Positions 27,401-41,060 are shown, numbered from the stretch's first letter. The stretch is DNA of 64,000 nucleotides from Campylorhamphus procurvoides (GCA_013396655.1 WBMV01001920.1:418632-482631), one strand, 5' to 3'. Translations and numbers: made by a program. The notes: generated by a model from the letters alone, not told the origin.

Positions 27401-28421
27401 TCAAGTTTCTCTCAGTTGTGCCATCCCAGGAGACAAAAGGGTGCTAAAGGTGCTGCAAAGTCATGGCAACTGAGAGGAGAAAGCAGTGTGTAGCCCTGCT
27501 GAGAAGCAAACAGTGAATGAATCACTACCCTGGTTATTTTGACTAGTGGAGTTTCTTTATTTGCCATGGTGTTACCTGACTTGAGGACCACGAGACATCT
27601 GTGTGATATGCCAAAATCAGGCATAGTGCTTCTTCACACTGTTGTATCACTGAATATGTTGTGTCACTGCACTTTCATTCTTCCCTTTTGCTATGCAGTG
27701 CACATCCCTTCTTTCTCTCTTTACCCTCTTCTTGAGTTTAATTTTTGTGGGTATTTTTTTCTGTCGTGTAAATTATGGCTAGCTGGAGATGAGATTTCAG
27801 CATCCTGTTTACTGCAAACAGGGTCATTAATAAATGTTGAAAGACAAAGACCAGGGATTAATAAGTAGAGGACAGGAGATTAATAGCAAGAGAGTGGAAT
27901 TTTGTTCAAGGCCTGATCTTCCCAGTTGCTGGGTTATGGAAGATTAATGGCAGCTCCTCTGTTAGTCTCACTCTTTCTGTAGCAGCTTTCTTGGCTAAGT
28001 CTAATAGACTGTCCCAGTGGGTTGCTGTAAATATGACATCTAGGAAGAAACCCATCCTTACATGCTGTTAACTAAATAAGACAGTATTAGTTTTGCTTTC
28101 TATTCAGAGCTTGAGCGACAACATCAATATATTTGTGAGTGGTGAAGCCAGGTTTTCAGGTGCTTACAACTCCTCTCAAGGCAAAAGCATATCATAAAAT
28201 GTATCTTGCCAAGCAAGCTGTCTTGGACAAATTGGTTTTTTACTATGTGTCCTGTTCAGGAGATTAATTTCTCCTCACTGGGTTTTCAGCTTTGTTTCCA
28301 TGAAAAATTGGGCTCTTGACCTGTTGCGTCTGGCCTCTCATTAGGATTGGTGTAAGATTAGATCATTATAAGAAAACACTAACTTTGGAAAGAGCATTCC
28401 TGGTTAAATTTGCCAGAGAAT

Positions 28422-28439
28422 TGTAGAACATGTAGAACA
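28422..28439. repeat. 9-bp direct repeat (TGTAGAACA x2)
   Basis: Two perfect adjacent copies. Minor slippage-type duplication in intron. Confidence 0.8.
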
Positions 28440-31264
28440 TGCGAATGTGTCACCAAAAGTTTATTCTGATAGAAGGGTGCATTCTGTTCTGGGTGTTGTC
28501 AGCCACCATCTCCTACCTTATGCCTGAAACTGCTGAGTCAAGCACTCCTGTAGTCCTTTGACCTCTATCTGGAGCCTTCACAAAGATGATCCCAAGGTCT
28601 TAGTGCATAGGGTTGGAGTGATATATAGGTATGTGTATGGACATATTGGGAAGGAGGCAGCTGTGTTCCTGTAACAGTGAGCATGGTGAAGCCAGGGCTA
28701 ACATCAGAACTTCAGCAAGTAGCAATCAAAACTTCAGCAATAGCTGAATTTCTTTTCCACTGAAGAAAGGCTATGCACTGCTTCAACGGCCCTGTTAACA
28801 AATCTGTTCCCCTCTCATCTGCTCTTGCATGCAGTGCCCTTGGCTTCTTAGAAGTTAATTGATTTGTCTATATTATGATTCTCTCTTTAATTTTATTTGT
28901 ATAAAGAAGAACACACGCTAATCTTTCTCCAGAGAAACATTTCCCATTGCTCCTCTTTGAACGTTGGCCCTGGGTCTGCTGTTTCTTAATGAGTCTCTAA
29001 CTAAACAGCTACGGTTCCCACGTGCTCCAGCCTTGACACACACATACTTATACACCCACGTGCCTGCTCCCAGTTGAACTGAGCAGCCTGCCTGCTGCCC
29101 TCGCCTGCCTGCTGCTTTGGGATTCACATCAGAAAGGCAGGACCTCCCTGGGAACCCCTACAAGTGAGAGGGGGCTTTATACCTGTAGGTAGAGATGGAT
29201 TTGGCATCAAACGAGCTCTCCTGTGAATTGGAAGGGCTGTAACCTCTTTACCACACTGTCCCCCAACCCCCAGGCTTGTTTAATGTGCTGCTCCAGGAGC
29301 CTGGATTCCTGTGGGCTGCGCTGCCTGCGGCGCAGACCTGAGCGAGCACTGAACACTGAGCTGAACACCCAATGCTGAATTACTGTCTGGTATGCCACTG
29401 GCTGCCAGATCTTTGATAGCTTGTTTTTAATGAAGATTCCTCCTGTAATTCCTAGAATATCTTGCAGTGCAAAAAAAATGAGTGGTGTGTGTATTTTGCT
29501 GTGGGCTGAATTTTTTTCCTGCTCTTCACAGTTCCCTTCATGAACGGAGAGGAAAGGGAGGGGGAAGCAGCTGACTGCTTTTTTTTTTGGTTGTTGTTGT
29601 TTTTCGACTTGACTTCTGTGAAATATGTGGTGATCAATCGCTCACAACTAACAAAATGTTTTTGTTTCTCTTTGCAAAAGCATATGGGAACTGCAGAAAA
29701 GGCATATGGGCGTTTTTAGGAAAACATATTGGTGAATGGACAAATTATAGTGGTGCCAATATGTTTTGGATGTCTGACTAGACCACTACTACCACCACAC
29801 TTGCTGGCATGCAAACACATCCACAAGATTTCCAGCATGTGAGTGGTGTGTCGGTGCTCCTGGGGAAAGGCAGGCTGTGCTGGATCAAACCCCTGTTAAA
29901 CAGTGCTGTGATCCATCGCCGGCATGCGTGACTGCCTCACCATGTTCCAGGCTAGGCTCATGTTTACGGCAGCATATCCATTCTCTCTGGGCCCAGAGCT
30001 CCACTTGCAGCTGGCTGCAAGCAATGATAATGGTAACCATTTTTCTTTCTGAAGCCCTGGACTGCAGTCCTCATAACACCTGAGCATCTTGAGAACAGGC
30101 TGGGCAGCCTCTGGTTTTCTTCTGCTACTCTGTCAACATCTTTATATGTTGGCTTCAGCTATCATTTTTAATTTCTTCGTCAAGGGGCTTGCTTTAGAGG
30201 AAATGCAGAACATTTGCATTGTTGCCTCTGGTCCCAGCCCTGATTGCCCTGATACTGATAATCCTTGGAAAGGGGTCCATGAGCAGGAACTGGCAGGCAA
30301 GGAGTGATGAAGGGATTAATTAACCAAGGTCTTGGTTGGTGGGTCGGTTCTGGCTGCTCACATCATTCCTACAGTCTCAACTGCCCTGCTGTGGACCCCT
30401 GTACAAGGAGAAGTCCTCGATAGGTCTGACTGGGCAGCCCTTCCCACTCACCCTGGCAGCGAGGGAGTACTGCCTGCTCCGCATCTGTCTATGATGGGCA
30501 TGGCTGTGCTGGGCTGCAGGGTTTGGTAGCAGCTCTCTGCCCACATTTGGGTTTCAGCTGGTCCCAAGGGACTGGCTGAGGTCTCCTGGCTCAGGTGTGC
30601 ACAGGAATAGACACCTCCTGTCTGTAAGAGCTCACAATCTAAGTGAAAGAAACTGAGCTGCTGAGAAGGATGTGAAGGTCTCTGAGTACTATGGGAGATG
30701 AGCAACTACTGAACTCGAGTGGTTTCATGAGCAGATTCAATCAGTCTGAATTTGTACCATTGTTAGAAGAGGTGGTCCGGCCGTTCCTGTTCCCCAACCT
30801 TCATTTCTACCCATAGTGTCACTTTTATCCTTTATAAGACATGAGTGGTGAAAGAGGAGGGAGAAAAATGTGACTGAAGACTGAGGGGATAAGCAAGATG
30901 CACATTTGGGCAGTCATTTGGACATTGTGTTGTTTTATCTCAGTTATGAATCTGCACTCAAATATTCTGAGTGGTAATTCAGCACCTTTTAGTGTTCTTC
31001 CTCTTATGCCAACTTCAGGATGATTTGCTAGTGAGTAATTTTACATTATTTAATGTAGCCACTTTCCATATAGCCCTTTTGTTCCGTGAGACAATTCCCT
31101 ATTTTATTATGCAAACAGTACATTAAGATCCTTGTGGGCCTAAGTTCCCAGCAGTTCTTGAGATGATGGCAGAGAAATAGGTTATTTCAGAAATCATGAT
31201 TCTTTCCTCTAGAAGCTTTCTTGGAGTTCTGCTTTAACTGCTTTTGATATTATACACGCTTTTT

Positions 31265-31277
31265 AAAAAAAAAAAAA
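31265..31277. repeat. Poly-A run (about 13)
   Basis: Homopolymer in AT-rich intron with a second A7 run a few bases on. No processed pseudogene or target-site duplication is seen around it. Confidence 0.85.
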
Positions 31278-32568
31278 GGTTAAAAAAATCCAGTACTTCC
31301 TAAATGTTATAGAGCTCGAAACTACGCTGTATGCCTTGTCACAATATTTAATACAGAGTGCTATTTACAGTAATGAATCAAAATGTCAGTTTTTAAAATA
31401 TGAACTGTCAGAGTGTTCCTACTTTGCAGAAAACTTTGATATGACAGTTTGTTAATCATATGACTATTACATCAAATGTGTCTAAGAGTACTTTTGCTCG
31501 ACAAAGTCTTTTTTTATTCTTTTCCCTGTTAATTCTGGTAGGGTTGTTTGATGGAATACACTTTGATTAGAGGTCAGAAGAGTCCAGATCTGAATGCTTT
31601 TGTGTATTTGACAGAAGGTGTGTACCACTAGGTTGTGGTCACCTAGTTTTGGGTACACTTTTCCCTTGTGTCCTAGTGGTTGTCCCAGATCTGCTGTGTT
31701 TAGGGCTCAGGCAGCAGTGCTGGTCGAAATGAGCCCTGATGGACCAGCACTAATGCCTCCAGGGGTAACTCTGCTTTTGGTGCAAGTGGGTGAAAACTGT
31801 CTCTCGAGTAAAAAAAGCTGACTTGTACAGTAGCATTTCCCATCCCTATAGCTTTAGCATAAAGGCACAAGTAAACGAAAGAAAAAAATCAATTTAAAAA
31901 TAAAAATAGAGGCTACCTGTGCATCCTTGGTGAGCTGAAGGGCCGGTTGTGCAGAGCAGGGTGTGGTGTTGCTTCTGGAGGAAGAGGAGGTGGGGTCTGG
32001 GAATGCCAAGGTATTCTCCCCAGTGCTTTGAATACTCTGGACCCAGGTCAAGAAGTGTGTTTGTGCCCTGAACTCCCTTCCATTAATTTAGACCAGGATG
32101 TTTCCCTTTTTTTCTTCTTTTGTTTCCTTATCTGCAAAATGGGAGCAATTAATTGATACTAGTTAACTCACAAAGAACCTTAAAGCCGATTAGTCAAACA
32201 ACTGCACTTCCTGGTGAAGACAAGGGAGAGCTTATGTAGATCGGCATGCTTTAGAAAACAGCCTCTGGAAGAAGGAGAGGGTTCTTCATGCTAACTGGAA
32301 GACTGGAGGCCAGAGAAGAGTCCCAGGTGTAGCAGAGTCATTTACCTTCACCCAGAATGTCTTTGTACCACATTGCCTGGGGCTTCAGGTGGATTCCTAT
32401 TACTTACTAAAACTCTCAGTTACCATTGCAGAGGTCTTACAAGTGCAATATTTCTGATTTGGAGTTGGCCCAGCACAGCTATGGGAATAGGAGGAGTCTA
32501 AGAAGGCGAAAGCTGTGTGTCAGCAGTCCAGAAAAGAGGAGCGTGGGCAATACAAGGCAGTAAATTTT

Positions 32569-32776
32569 AGAATCATAAAATCATAGAAAGGTTTGAGTTG
32601 GAAGGAAACTTTAAAGAGAATTTAGTTTCAATGCCCCTGCCGTGGGCAGGGACACCTCCTACTAGGTCAGGTTGCTCCAAGCCCCATTCAACCTGTTTTG
32701 AACACTTCCAGGAATGGGGCATCCACAGTTTCTCTGGGCAACTCATTCCGGGGTCTTAGAAAAATTTCTTCCTTAG
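32569..32776 (-). mobile_element. CR1 LINE 3' end, about 200 bases
   Basis: The copy starts with AGAATCATAAAATCATAGAAAGG and continues GAGTTGGAAGGAAACTTTAAAG, CCTGCCGTGGGCAGGGACACC, AGGTCAGGTTGCTCCAAGCC, CACTTCCAGGAATGGGGCAT, TTTCTCTGGGCAA and AATTTCTTCC, all in consensus order for an inverted CR1 3' region. It is among the longest clear CR1 copies in the window, and the open frame that overlaps it on the minus strand (32688-32924) is best explained by it. Confidence 0.92.
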
Positions 32777-33089
32777 GGCAAATCAGATGGTCTTGATTGT
32801 GGGTGTTTCTTGGGGCCTGATTAAGTTGGCATTTCAGCTGGGCATGTCTATTAAATAACAACTTCAATGCTTTCACTAATCTTATTGAAGAGGTGATAAA
32901 AACTTGTTTTCGGGGTATAGTCACTTATTTCAGTGCACTTTTGAGTAGCACATCAGCCAGCTCTTGTATGTGAAAGGCACAGGTAAAGGCACTGTACACA
33001 TCTGAAGTCTGGGTCTCACTGGTGGAAAGAAATTTGGGAAGGTGAAGGCAGTGCTGTGTAGCATCTATCACAGTAATATCCTTCTTATA

Positions 33090-33140
33090 GTGGAGGTGAG
33101 GAAAAAGTAGAAGGGAAAGGAAGGGGGGGGAAGGATGTGG
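33090..33140. repeat. Purine-rich low-complexity tract
   Basis: Nearly all A/G over about 50 bases, including an eight-G run. Such tracts cause assembly and sequencing difficulty; no function is inferred. Confidence 0.7.
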
Positions 33141-34276
33141 GTGAGGTGATGACAGCAGGAGAGGTTTTGCTGGTGGTGGTGCCTGGTGTGAACCTCCAGG
33201 AAGCCTGGGAGAAGCTCAGCTGAAGCCTGTCCCAGAAAGGCTCTTACACAGCAGTGGCAGAGGGATTGCCAGCAGTGAAGGCCACCAGCAAGACATATGT
33301 GAAGATATCACGTTTCAAACCATGTCTTTGTTACCTCCATCAAGTGAGTGCTGCTGTGTTGCCTCATCCCACAGAGGAACATTGGTTATTATTCAATTTT
33401 CATTTTAGACAAACCACATTGTTAGTGTGATGATTTTTCTTTTATTATCGTTACTGCAGTGGATGGAAGAGGAGCTCTAACAGATGTATGATTAGCAGGG
33501 CATGAAATTAAAAATGTTTGTGTACAAGGAAAAAGGTTGTTTACTACCAAATTTGTCATTTGGAAATTAAGTGATACTAAGATTGGCCATGCCATTCTGT
33601 AGCAGGCATGCGGCCCCCTTCCTCCCTCTCCTACCAGCATTGGCTGAAAAGCACAGCATATTTTTAATGTTACCTTTATTAAAAAGAGTAATACTGCAAC
33701 TGAAAGGTGGGGACCTGCCTTTGTGGAGGCAGATTATCTAAAGTGATTGTTCTCCCCCTCTGGCACTGACAGTGTCAATTCAAGAAAAATATTTTGACTG
33801 ATGTTTAAGCCCCATTGATTAGGGCAAATTGAATATTTTATATCAAAATTCATTTGGGTGAAAAATAAGGTTCTGATTGAATAATTCTGAGTGTGGGTGT
33901 CTACCTGGGTGGGTAGTATTTTATTGCCAAAATGTTGGAAAATTCATATTTGGAGTTGCTGCTGTAGCAGCATATGCAGAGTGGTGCAGGTTGGTAAGAG
34001 GTACCCACTCCTTTCCCCCTCTTTGTGGGATAGCCTTGTAGCCAGACCACACCTCCTCACTCCATGTGGCTTGGGAATCCCTGATGCAGCAGGACCCTGG
34101 TGGCCTATGGGGGCACTTCAGAAACTAGAAACCAGCCTTCCACACCTACAAATGCTGTCAGTGCTGGGGTGGTGGTTTTGCACAGAAATGTTTTCAGGAT
34201 CTGGTAGAAAGCCATCAGCATTTAATTTTAGTCTTAAAAGTGGGGTTTTATCCATGCAGAAAATATGTCATCTTCC

Positions 34277-34308
34277 NNNNNNNNNNNNNNNNNNNNNNNN
34301 NNNNNNNN
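34277..34308. other. Assembly gap (32 N)
   Basis: Thirty-two consecutive N within intron sequence. Flanks are ordinary AT-rich intron. The short run may mark a small unresolved repeat or an estimated gap size. Open frames drawn across it are not meaningful. Confidence 0.99.
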
Positions 34309-34420
34309 CCTATGGTAATGAAGTTTTAGCTTGAGAAAATAATCTTTTTGTTTTTGGACCTCTACCTGTGATGTACAATTCTCAGGTGCAACTACTCTTT
34401 CATGATTTGCTTTAAATATT

Positions 34421-34537
34421 ATAGAAACGTAGAATATCTTAAGTTGGAAGGGCCTCATGGGGATCATTGAGTCCAACTCCTGGCCTTGTGCAGGACACCC
34501 CAAGTATCACACCATGTGCCTGAGAGTCTCTGGTGAT
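34421..34537 (-). mobile_element. CR1 LINE 3' end
   Basis: ATAGAAACGTAGAATATCTT, AAGTTGGAAGGGCCTCATGG, ATTGAGTCCAACTCCTGGCC, GCAGGACACCCCAAG and ATCACACCATGTGCCTGAGAG reproduce the inverted end of the CR1 subfamily with the GAGTCCAACTCCTGGCCCTGC signature. It lies about 110 bases after the assembly gap. Confidence 0.9.
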
Positions 34538-34884
34538 GAATTTTGAGAGAGCTACATTAGAAAGTGTGCATCAGGAACATTTTGCTTATCTGTATCACGC
34601 TCTTGAGGCAAGCCAGGTCCTACCTTGGGACTGAACTTACCTATCTCATTCCAGTCATTTTGTCTTCTAAAACCTTTGTGGCCAATTTCAAGGCTGTCAC
34701 TACTTGAAGTCTGTTAGGCTACTCACATGTAAAGTTTCACCTGGGTAAGTGTTAGCAGACCCAGACCTGAGGTGTTGTGATGGATTCTGCCCACTGAACC
34801 TGGATGGCACTGAGCAGAAAATAGGAAGAGGGATAAAAGATTGTTCCTGCACTCTGGGAGCAATTGAGATAGAAAATTGCTTCC

Positions 34885-34965
34885 AGGATTTCTTCACTTG
34901 TCCTCAGAGGGTAATCAGCCTGTGTAATTCTCTGCCACAGGAAATACCGCCCAAATCTGTTACCC
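34885..34965 (+). mobile_element. Possible ancient CR1/L3-like fragment
   Basis: TTCTTCACTTGTCCTCAGAGGGTAATCAGCCTGTGTAATTCTCTGCCACAGGAAAT (split here only for description; key parts are GGTAATCAGCCTGTGTAAT and TCTCTGCCACAGGAA) resembles the forward 3'UTR-proximal part of old CR1/L3 elements, which read roughly GTGATTAACCTGTGGAATTC then TTGCCACAGGA. Strongly diverged; could be coincidental. Confidence 0.45.
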
Positions 34966-37900
34966 AAAGACAGCAAGCAAAATTCAGATAACAGCCTGAA
35001 TACCAAGGGTGCTGCAGAGCAGGAACTGTCCCTTACTCAAGGCTTTTTTCGGTGTAGTGGCTGCTGTGTATGTCATGGGATGTCACAGTGGTGAAACTAA
35101 TATGACAGGTAATTGAGTAATTGCTTAGATACTTGGCATGTTCTCGTACACAGTTTGACTTTGGTGCCCTAAACAAGGAGACAAGTTTGTATGCTGAGGT
35201 TGTAAATGAAGTTGTACTTAGCTCAGGTTGTACCCCTGAGATTGTGGGGGAGATCAGAGCAATTCCAGTGAGATGATGGGTATCTGGTAACTCTACTCCT
35301 ACTCTTGGCCCATTTTTAATCCTTGCGTCATAAATGTAAGCAAATCACAATTACTGCATCTGTATTTGTTAATCTGGAGGATGGGGAAGCACCTGGGCTA
35401 CTTGCAGGGATTTAAGTTTCTAATAAGGCCTCTCAGCCATTTAATTCCAACTTTTAGAGGAAATTATTTAAATTTTTTACTAGCGTTATAATAGTTATGG
35501 TGAAATCACTGCATGACCATTATACCTGCTGGACAGCAAAAATTGATTCCTGAATTTCCATTAGCAGGTCATACTGGGCCAAAGGATCTTGAACTGTGAG
35601 AATAGAAAAGAATAAAACAGAATGGAGTTGCTGTTTGGTTATGGGCTCTGGATATCGTTGTTCCTGACTATTCATCTGGCTAATGTTTGCTTTTGTGTAG
35701 TATTTGTCTGTGTCTGTGCTTCTGTGCACATGGGGAAAAGGAGGACAAATATCACTGGGGTGGATTAGCATTAAAAAATAGTTAACTGATCAAAGCCATA
35801 AAGCTTGTCCAAGTGAATTCTTCAGAGAAATAGTTTTGAATTTCCCAAGCAGCCGCAGGCCATAAAAGCGAAGCGCTATCATTCAGAGATGCAAAAAATA
35901 CCCTTCTGTTGGCGTGTTGGACCTATTTGTTCCTTTTTAGGAGAGGATTCAAAATGTTTTCTTAATTTTCTTCTGAACAGCTCACTGCTATCCATCATGA
36001 GCCTTTGCCAGCTCTGCTCCCCTTCGGTTTTAACCCTCCACTGAGATCTGTATATCCATACTTAGCATTTTGGATGCCTTTTGGTTCTGTTCACTTGGTG
36101 GTGGGATAGCCCTTAACAGAGCATGTCTTGCCTCTGAGCTCACTGTTGTAAAGAAGGGGCTAAATGTTGTCCCCAGTGTCTGGATGAGGTGACAGGGAAG
36201 GCAGGATGCAGATGGAGAGTGATGCCTGGAAACGTTTTCTGCATGGCCTGGAGGGATGGCAGGGGAGCCCTGTTCCTGATGCCATGTTCGGTCTTGTTCC
36301 TTGTCTCACCACAGCAGGAGCACCATCCCTACCAGGTCTGCAGGGCAGGTGGGGCAGAGCAGGACGGAATTTCATTTCTCTCACATGGAGGAGAGAAAGC
36401 ACATTGTTCGACTCCTCAGACAAAGTTATTGAAGGCTCGTACTGAAGGTTAAGCAACCAACCTCTGGGAATTGGGCACATAAATTTGCTTTATGCTTATG
36501 AAAGTCTCTCTTTCATAGTGTTTTCCTTTGTCACTTCTTAAGATGTACAAAAGAATGAAGTGCTGGTGTATGGTCCATACACAGAGTATTTGGATAGCAT
36601 GGGCATTAATAGGAATGAAAATTATACTGTGGTGTTTCAGAGCTTGCCAAGAAAAAAAGAAAGAAAAAAACTCTCAGAAGACATGAAGTGCTTTGTAGTT
36701 GGAAGTGCCTGTTGCCCTGCAAGGACTCAGCTGTCCTTTTCAGTCCCGGTCTTCTTTTATTGAAAATATTTTACTGCCTAATACCTACTAGCTTTTTAAA
36801 ACTGCCTAATTGTATGCACGCCCCCCCAAAAGAAAGCCACACATATTTTTCTGCTCTTGTAAATGTTCAGCTTTAGGGCCCCCAGGGAGGGTGTTAATGG
36901 CCATGTCCCGGCTGCCTTTCAGGCAGAGAATTCCACTTTTACTTCCCTTGTGAAACTTGGAGTCTCATTCTCCAGATAACCAAATGTTAATATAATCACA
37001 TTTAAAATATGTGTATATATGTGTAAGTTTTCTTATGGTGAGTCCTAAGTATATTTTCTTAGAAACTGAGGTCGTCTTTGTAACAGGTGGGCAGTGTATG
37101 GAGGGCAAAGCTGTGTCTGAGAGACAGGGTTTAGTTTTTGGAAAGGGATTAGATGCTTGCACAAGTGTGGGCATGACATTTGTGTGTGCCATGTATACAC
37201 ATCCTGTGCTTGGGTTCTGTGGTAGAGCAGAGATGATTTACCCACGTAGCAGGGCCATTTGCTAGGGTGGAGTCATCAGTGTTCAGTTACTAAAGCAATA
37301 TAGAGGCTCATCCATATACAGGATAGCGCAGAGTAACTGTGAAGCTCATCCTTCTCCTCCAAGATTGTAGTTTGGCCTCTTGTATAGACCATATCCTACT
37401 CTCAGATGGGAGCAGTGCTCAGCTGCTGATAAGATGAGGACAAATTGAATCTGAAGCTGAGGGCCCTTCTGCTCAGGGAAGCTATTGCAAAACAAAGCCA
37501 GGGTGTGAATTTAAAGTGCAATAACTGTTCTGAGCGTACTTCTCATGTGGGCAGTCTTATTCTGCTCTGAGAGGGCCTTTGTGCAGCTCTGCTTCATCCA
37601 GTGCCAAAGGCACTCTCAGTGCAGAAAGAATGCCCACACAGGGAGCGGATAGCTTTTCCAGGCTATTTCACCATTTTGAGGAGTCCCAGGAGATGCCATG
37701 GTTTTGTGTCCCCATGAATGTTGCAGGAGCTCACCCTTCCACCCGAGCTTTCATGGGAGGCGTGCTTTGTGCTGGGCATGTGGTAGAGTTGTGTCTTCAG
37801 GACCCTGCTGGGTGCAGCACGCGTCACTCATCTGCCTGAATTCTGGGGTGGATCTCAGTGATCCCTGAGATCTTGGTCTGGACATTGCTGATGGTGCAGT

Positions 37901-40639
37901 TTGGCGTTCTTCATCAGTGCCATTGTTCTTGTGGTGTGTCCAAGCTGCTGAAAAGAACTCCTTTGAAACCATGTCTATATTCATGTGTTGTTCCTTTTCA
38001 TATGAAATCATCAAGCAAACCTGTGCACTGGGTATGATCGTTATCTGAATTCTGTTGAACGGGGGAAAAAAAAGGGCCATCTGTTCTACAAAGAGGCAGT
38101 GTAAAGAGCAGGCTCTGTGACTAAATAAATTCACATCTGTTTAGCAGAACCACCAAATGGCAAGGAGAGGGGCCTAATGTGAATCACATGTTGAAACCAC
38201 AAGTATGAGTGAGATGAGCTGCAAAAGAGAGAGCCTGGAAGTGTTGATCCATGTGAGCAACTGTTGGTTTCTCTCCTTATTCTTTCCCTCTACCAGTTTC
38301 CTGAGCAAATGATGGAGAATCAAAAAAACTGGGATGTGCACATGTCTGTGCATACATGTGTGCATAAGTTTGTATTCCTTGCATGATTAAATGACCTTCC
38401 TGTATCATCTTGACCATTGGATCATAACTTAGATTGGAAGGGCACTGGATGGGGGCAGGGCTGCAGAGGAGGGAGAGCAGGGCTGACATGAAGAGAGCAG
38501 GTGAATCTGTTCCTCAGTGGTGGTGCTTCACAAAAAAAATGGCCCTGGGGTAGCTTGTTATAAAAGGGGACTTGACTTGGAAGTGGTTCCTTAGGATATG
38601 TCTCCAGCAGTGTCAACTCAAGGAAGCTGATGAAGCAATCTAGAAGCTTCAAAGGGTAGGTTATGCCTTCATGTGCTCAAGCTAATTTCAAAATAGGTAT
38701 CTGCCTACCAGTCCTAACAGACTGCATCTTTCCATGGATCAATGTAATTTGTTGCTTACATTTTCCCCTTAGTGTTTTAAGCCCTGCAGAAACAAAGGGC
38801 AGCTCAAGTTTCTGTATTGGTTGCATTTGCAGTTTATTTTTTTTTCTGTGCCAAGAACATATCAATACAGTTTCAAAACTCAGTATTTTTTGTGACTTAA
38901 GGCAGCAATTTCTAACTTGAAAACAAGAAAGCTTTGGGGATGTACATACAGCTCAGGTGCCTCAGTTAAGGTTATTTGGCTCATCTCCTTAGCCCCTTAG
39001 AGTGTCCATGAAGAGGAGCAAGCATCTTCTCTCCCACAGGATCTCATGGAAAGAAAAATGCAATAATTTTAGTCTCAAACGTAGTTTCTTGTTGCTGTCT
39101 TGCCTTTTGTCCTAGATATTTTGCAGTAAACGAGGCCAAACTTGCGGGAACAAAGAGCGATGGAAGGTGGGCTGTTAGACTTGATCTGCGCAGATTCTGA
39201 TCTCCTGCAGCTCAGTCTGCTCTCTTTAGCTGACAGAGAGCTGTGCTCATATAGCTCACCTGGGATGTGTGCTCTGCAGGAGTGCACTGGAGGTAATGAA
39301 GCACTTAAGGGCTGATGTGGTTGAAGGTCCCCAAGGAATGATTAAAGTGTTGGCAGTTGTGTTACTTTGAAAGAGAAATATGTGCATTACACAGCAAAGG
39401 CATGCTGAAATGCCTTTCAGCTGCTTAGTTGTGTGTGGGAACATGCTTTGCCTTAGACCTGTGAGATAGCAGTAGCAACTATTGAAGGGCATTTGATAAA
39501 TGGAGCTGTGTGTGCCTTTACCAGCTGCATGGCCCAGCTGCCTGCCCTAGCATAGCTCAAAACCAAGTGGTTGCCAGCAGTGGCTAAAATGCAGCAGCAT
39601 ATACCTATCTCTGGATACATTAAAAGTTTGGTTGTTCGTTCCCTCCAAAAGCTCTCTCTGCTCATAATCCATTTCCTCTCTTCCACCACCTGCTGCCAGT
39701 CTCTTCTGAGAAGGTGAACTGAAGGTAAAAGAACATCCTAATGTTTTCCTAGAGACTGTCAGGTTTGAGCTGTTTCACATCTAGGGAACTGATGTGGCCA
39801 GTCTAGTGTGGAAACTCTTTAGTCACAACAAAACTTCCCACTGATTTCTGAAAAGGGGAACAAATGATTAATTTGGGTGGTCAAAACCAGAAGACACTAA
39901 TGTGATAGTGGTAGAGCAACTGGAGTCAGCTTTTTAGTATCATCAGCTTGTTTAGCAAACTTGCAAGGCCAGTGTGAATGCCTGGCTGGATTAACTTAAT
40001 TTTTGGCACCGTGGTTTATACTAGTTGGGGAAATATCATCCAGAGCTTTGCATATCACTGTCTTTGAATGAATGGACACAGAGTTAAAAGGGAAGAGCAG
40101 CAGTTTCCTGGGCTGGTGCTTAGTGGTTTTATGAGTTTCAAAGTAGAATTGAAAATCAAACCTTAAACACTTGTCTTGTGTCACAAGTTGCTATTCAGAG
40201 CAGAACTAATGTCCTACAGTTACTAAACCAGAGATTTATCTTGATGTGCTCCAGAGTGTCATGGTACGCGTTGCTTTGCTTTAAATATTCCTCTTCATCC
40301 ATTTCCCTGTGCTTCCATTACCCCCCTTTGACTAGGTGTCTTCTCACTGAGCTCTGTGTTATGTTTTTTCCAAAAAGCATAGAGGTAACTAATATCACCT
40401 TGTGACCTACCCCACATCCTGCGTGGCCGTGGACATCGTGTAGTTCCTCCAGCTTGGGCACTGTCTCAAAATATGCCTTTTATTCTTTTCTATTTCTTGA
40501 TTAAAGGGCTGGAGTAGTCTGTGAACACCCAGTCAAATATGAGTCCAATGTGTCTTGTTGTTGCCAGTAACAAAACTGGATATGGGGCTGCTTCAGGAGG
40601 AGCCTGGACAGTAGATTGAGATGAGTTATTGTATGCCTT

Positions 40640-41060
40640 TACACCCTGATGGTGAGGCTGTTATCCAGTCTTGCATCTACCAGTTGAAGTGGGATGTTGA
40701 AGAGCTGGACAGGGTCCAAAGGAGGGACCTAGAGTATATGGCCTACAAGATGAGGCTGAGAGCACTTTGGCTTCTGTCTCTGATGGAAAGAAGGCAACAG
40801 AGTGATCCAATGGCAGCTTGTGACTACTGCCAGGGGCATTCTGAAGATGACAGAGCCAAATGCTTCTGTCCAGATGGCAAAATAAAGTGCCATGGTCTTG
40901 CACAATTGACTGGGAAATTCAGCTGGAGAGTTACAAAAACATTTTCATTGGGAAAGTAGTGTAACATGAACAAGCCACCAGGTAGCAGGGGTTCTTCGTT
41001 TTGGAGGTTTTCAAGGACAAAGCCACAGCAAGCCTTATCTAGTGTTGGTGATAGTCCAGT
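40640..41060 (+). mobile_element. CR1 LINE 3' region, forward, old
   Basis: In order: GGTGAGGCTGTTATCCAGTC, CTGGACAGGGTCCAAAGGAGG, ACAAGATGAGGCTGAGAG, and near the end TTGGAGGTTTTCAAGGACA and CTTATCTAGTGTTGG. This follows the forward 3' portion of CR1 (end of the reverse-transcriptase frame into the 3'UTR), with about 400 bases retained and many small changes. The open frames of 80-112 codons here (40621-40959 and the opposite strand) are CR1-derived or chance and not host genes. Confidence 0.72.

Larger units (their letters stand above)
14542..32568. other. Intron stretch without recognisable genes
   Basis: It contains only two short CR1 ends (17.25 and 21.22 kb), simple repeats and minor CpG patches near 19.67 and 29.32 kb. 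No protein-coding exon, RNA gene or complete mobile element was recognised on either strand. Confidence 0.6.

Noticed and set aside
29311..29350. CpG-rich patch GCGCTGCCTGCGGCGC as a possible promoter island
   Set aside because: Only four CpGs over about 30 bases with ordinary sequence on both sides; too small for a CpG-island promoter.
40621..40959. 112-codon open frame on the + strand
   Set aside because: It lies in a forward CR1 3' region, and its sequence follows the CR1 consensus rather than any host gene.
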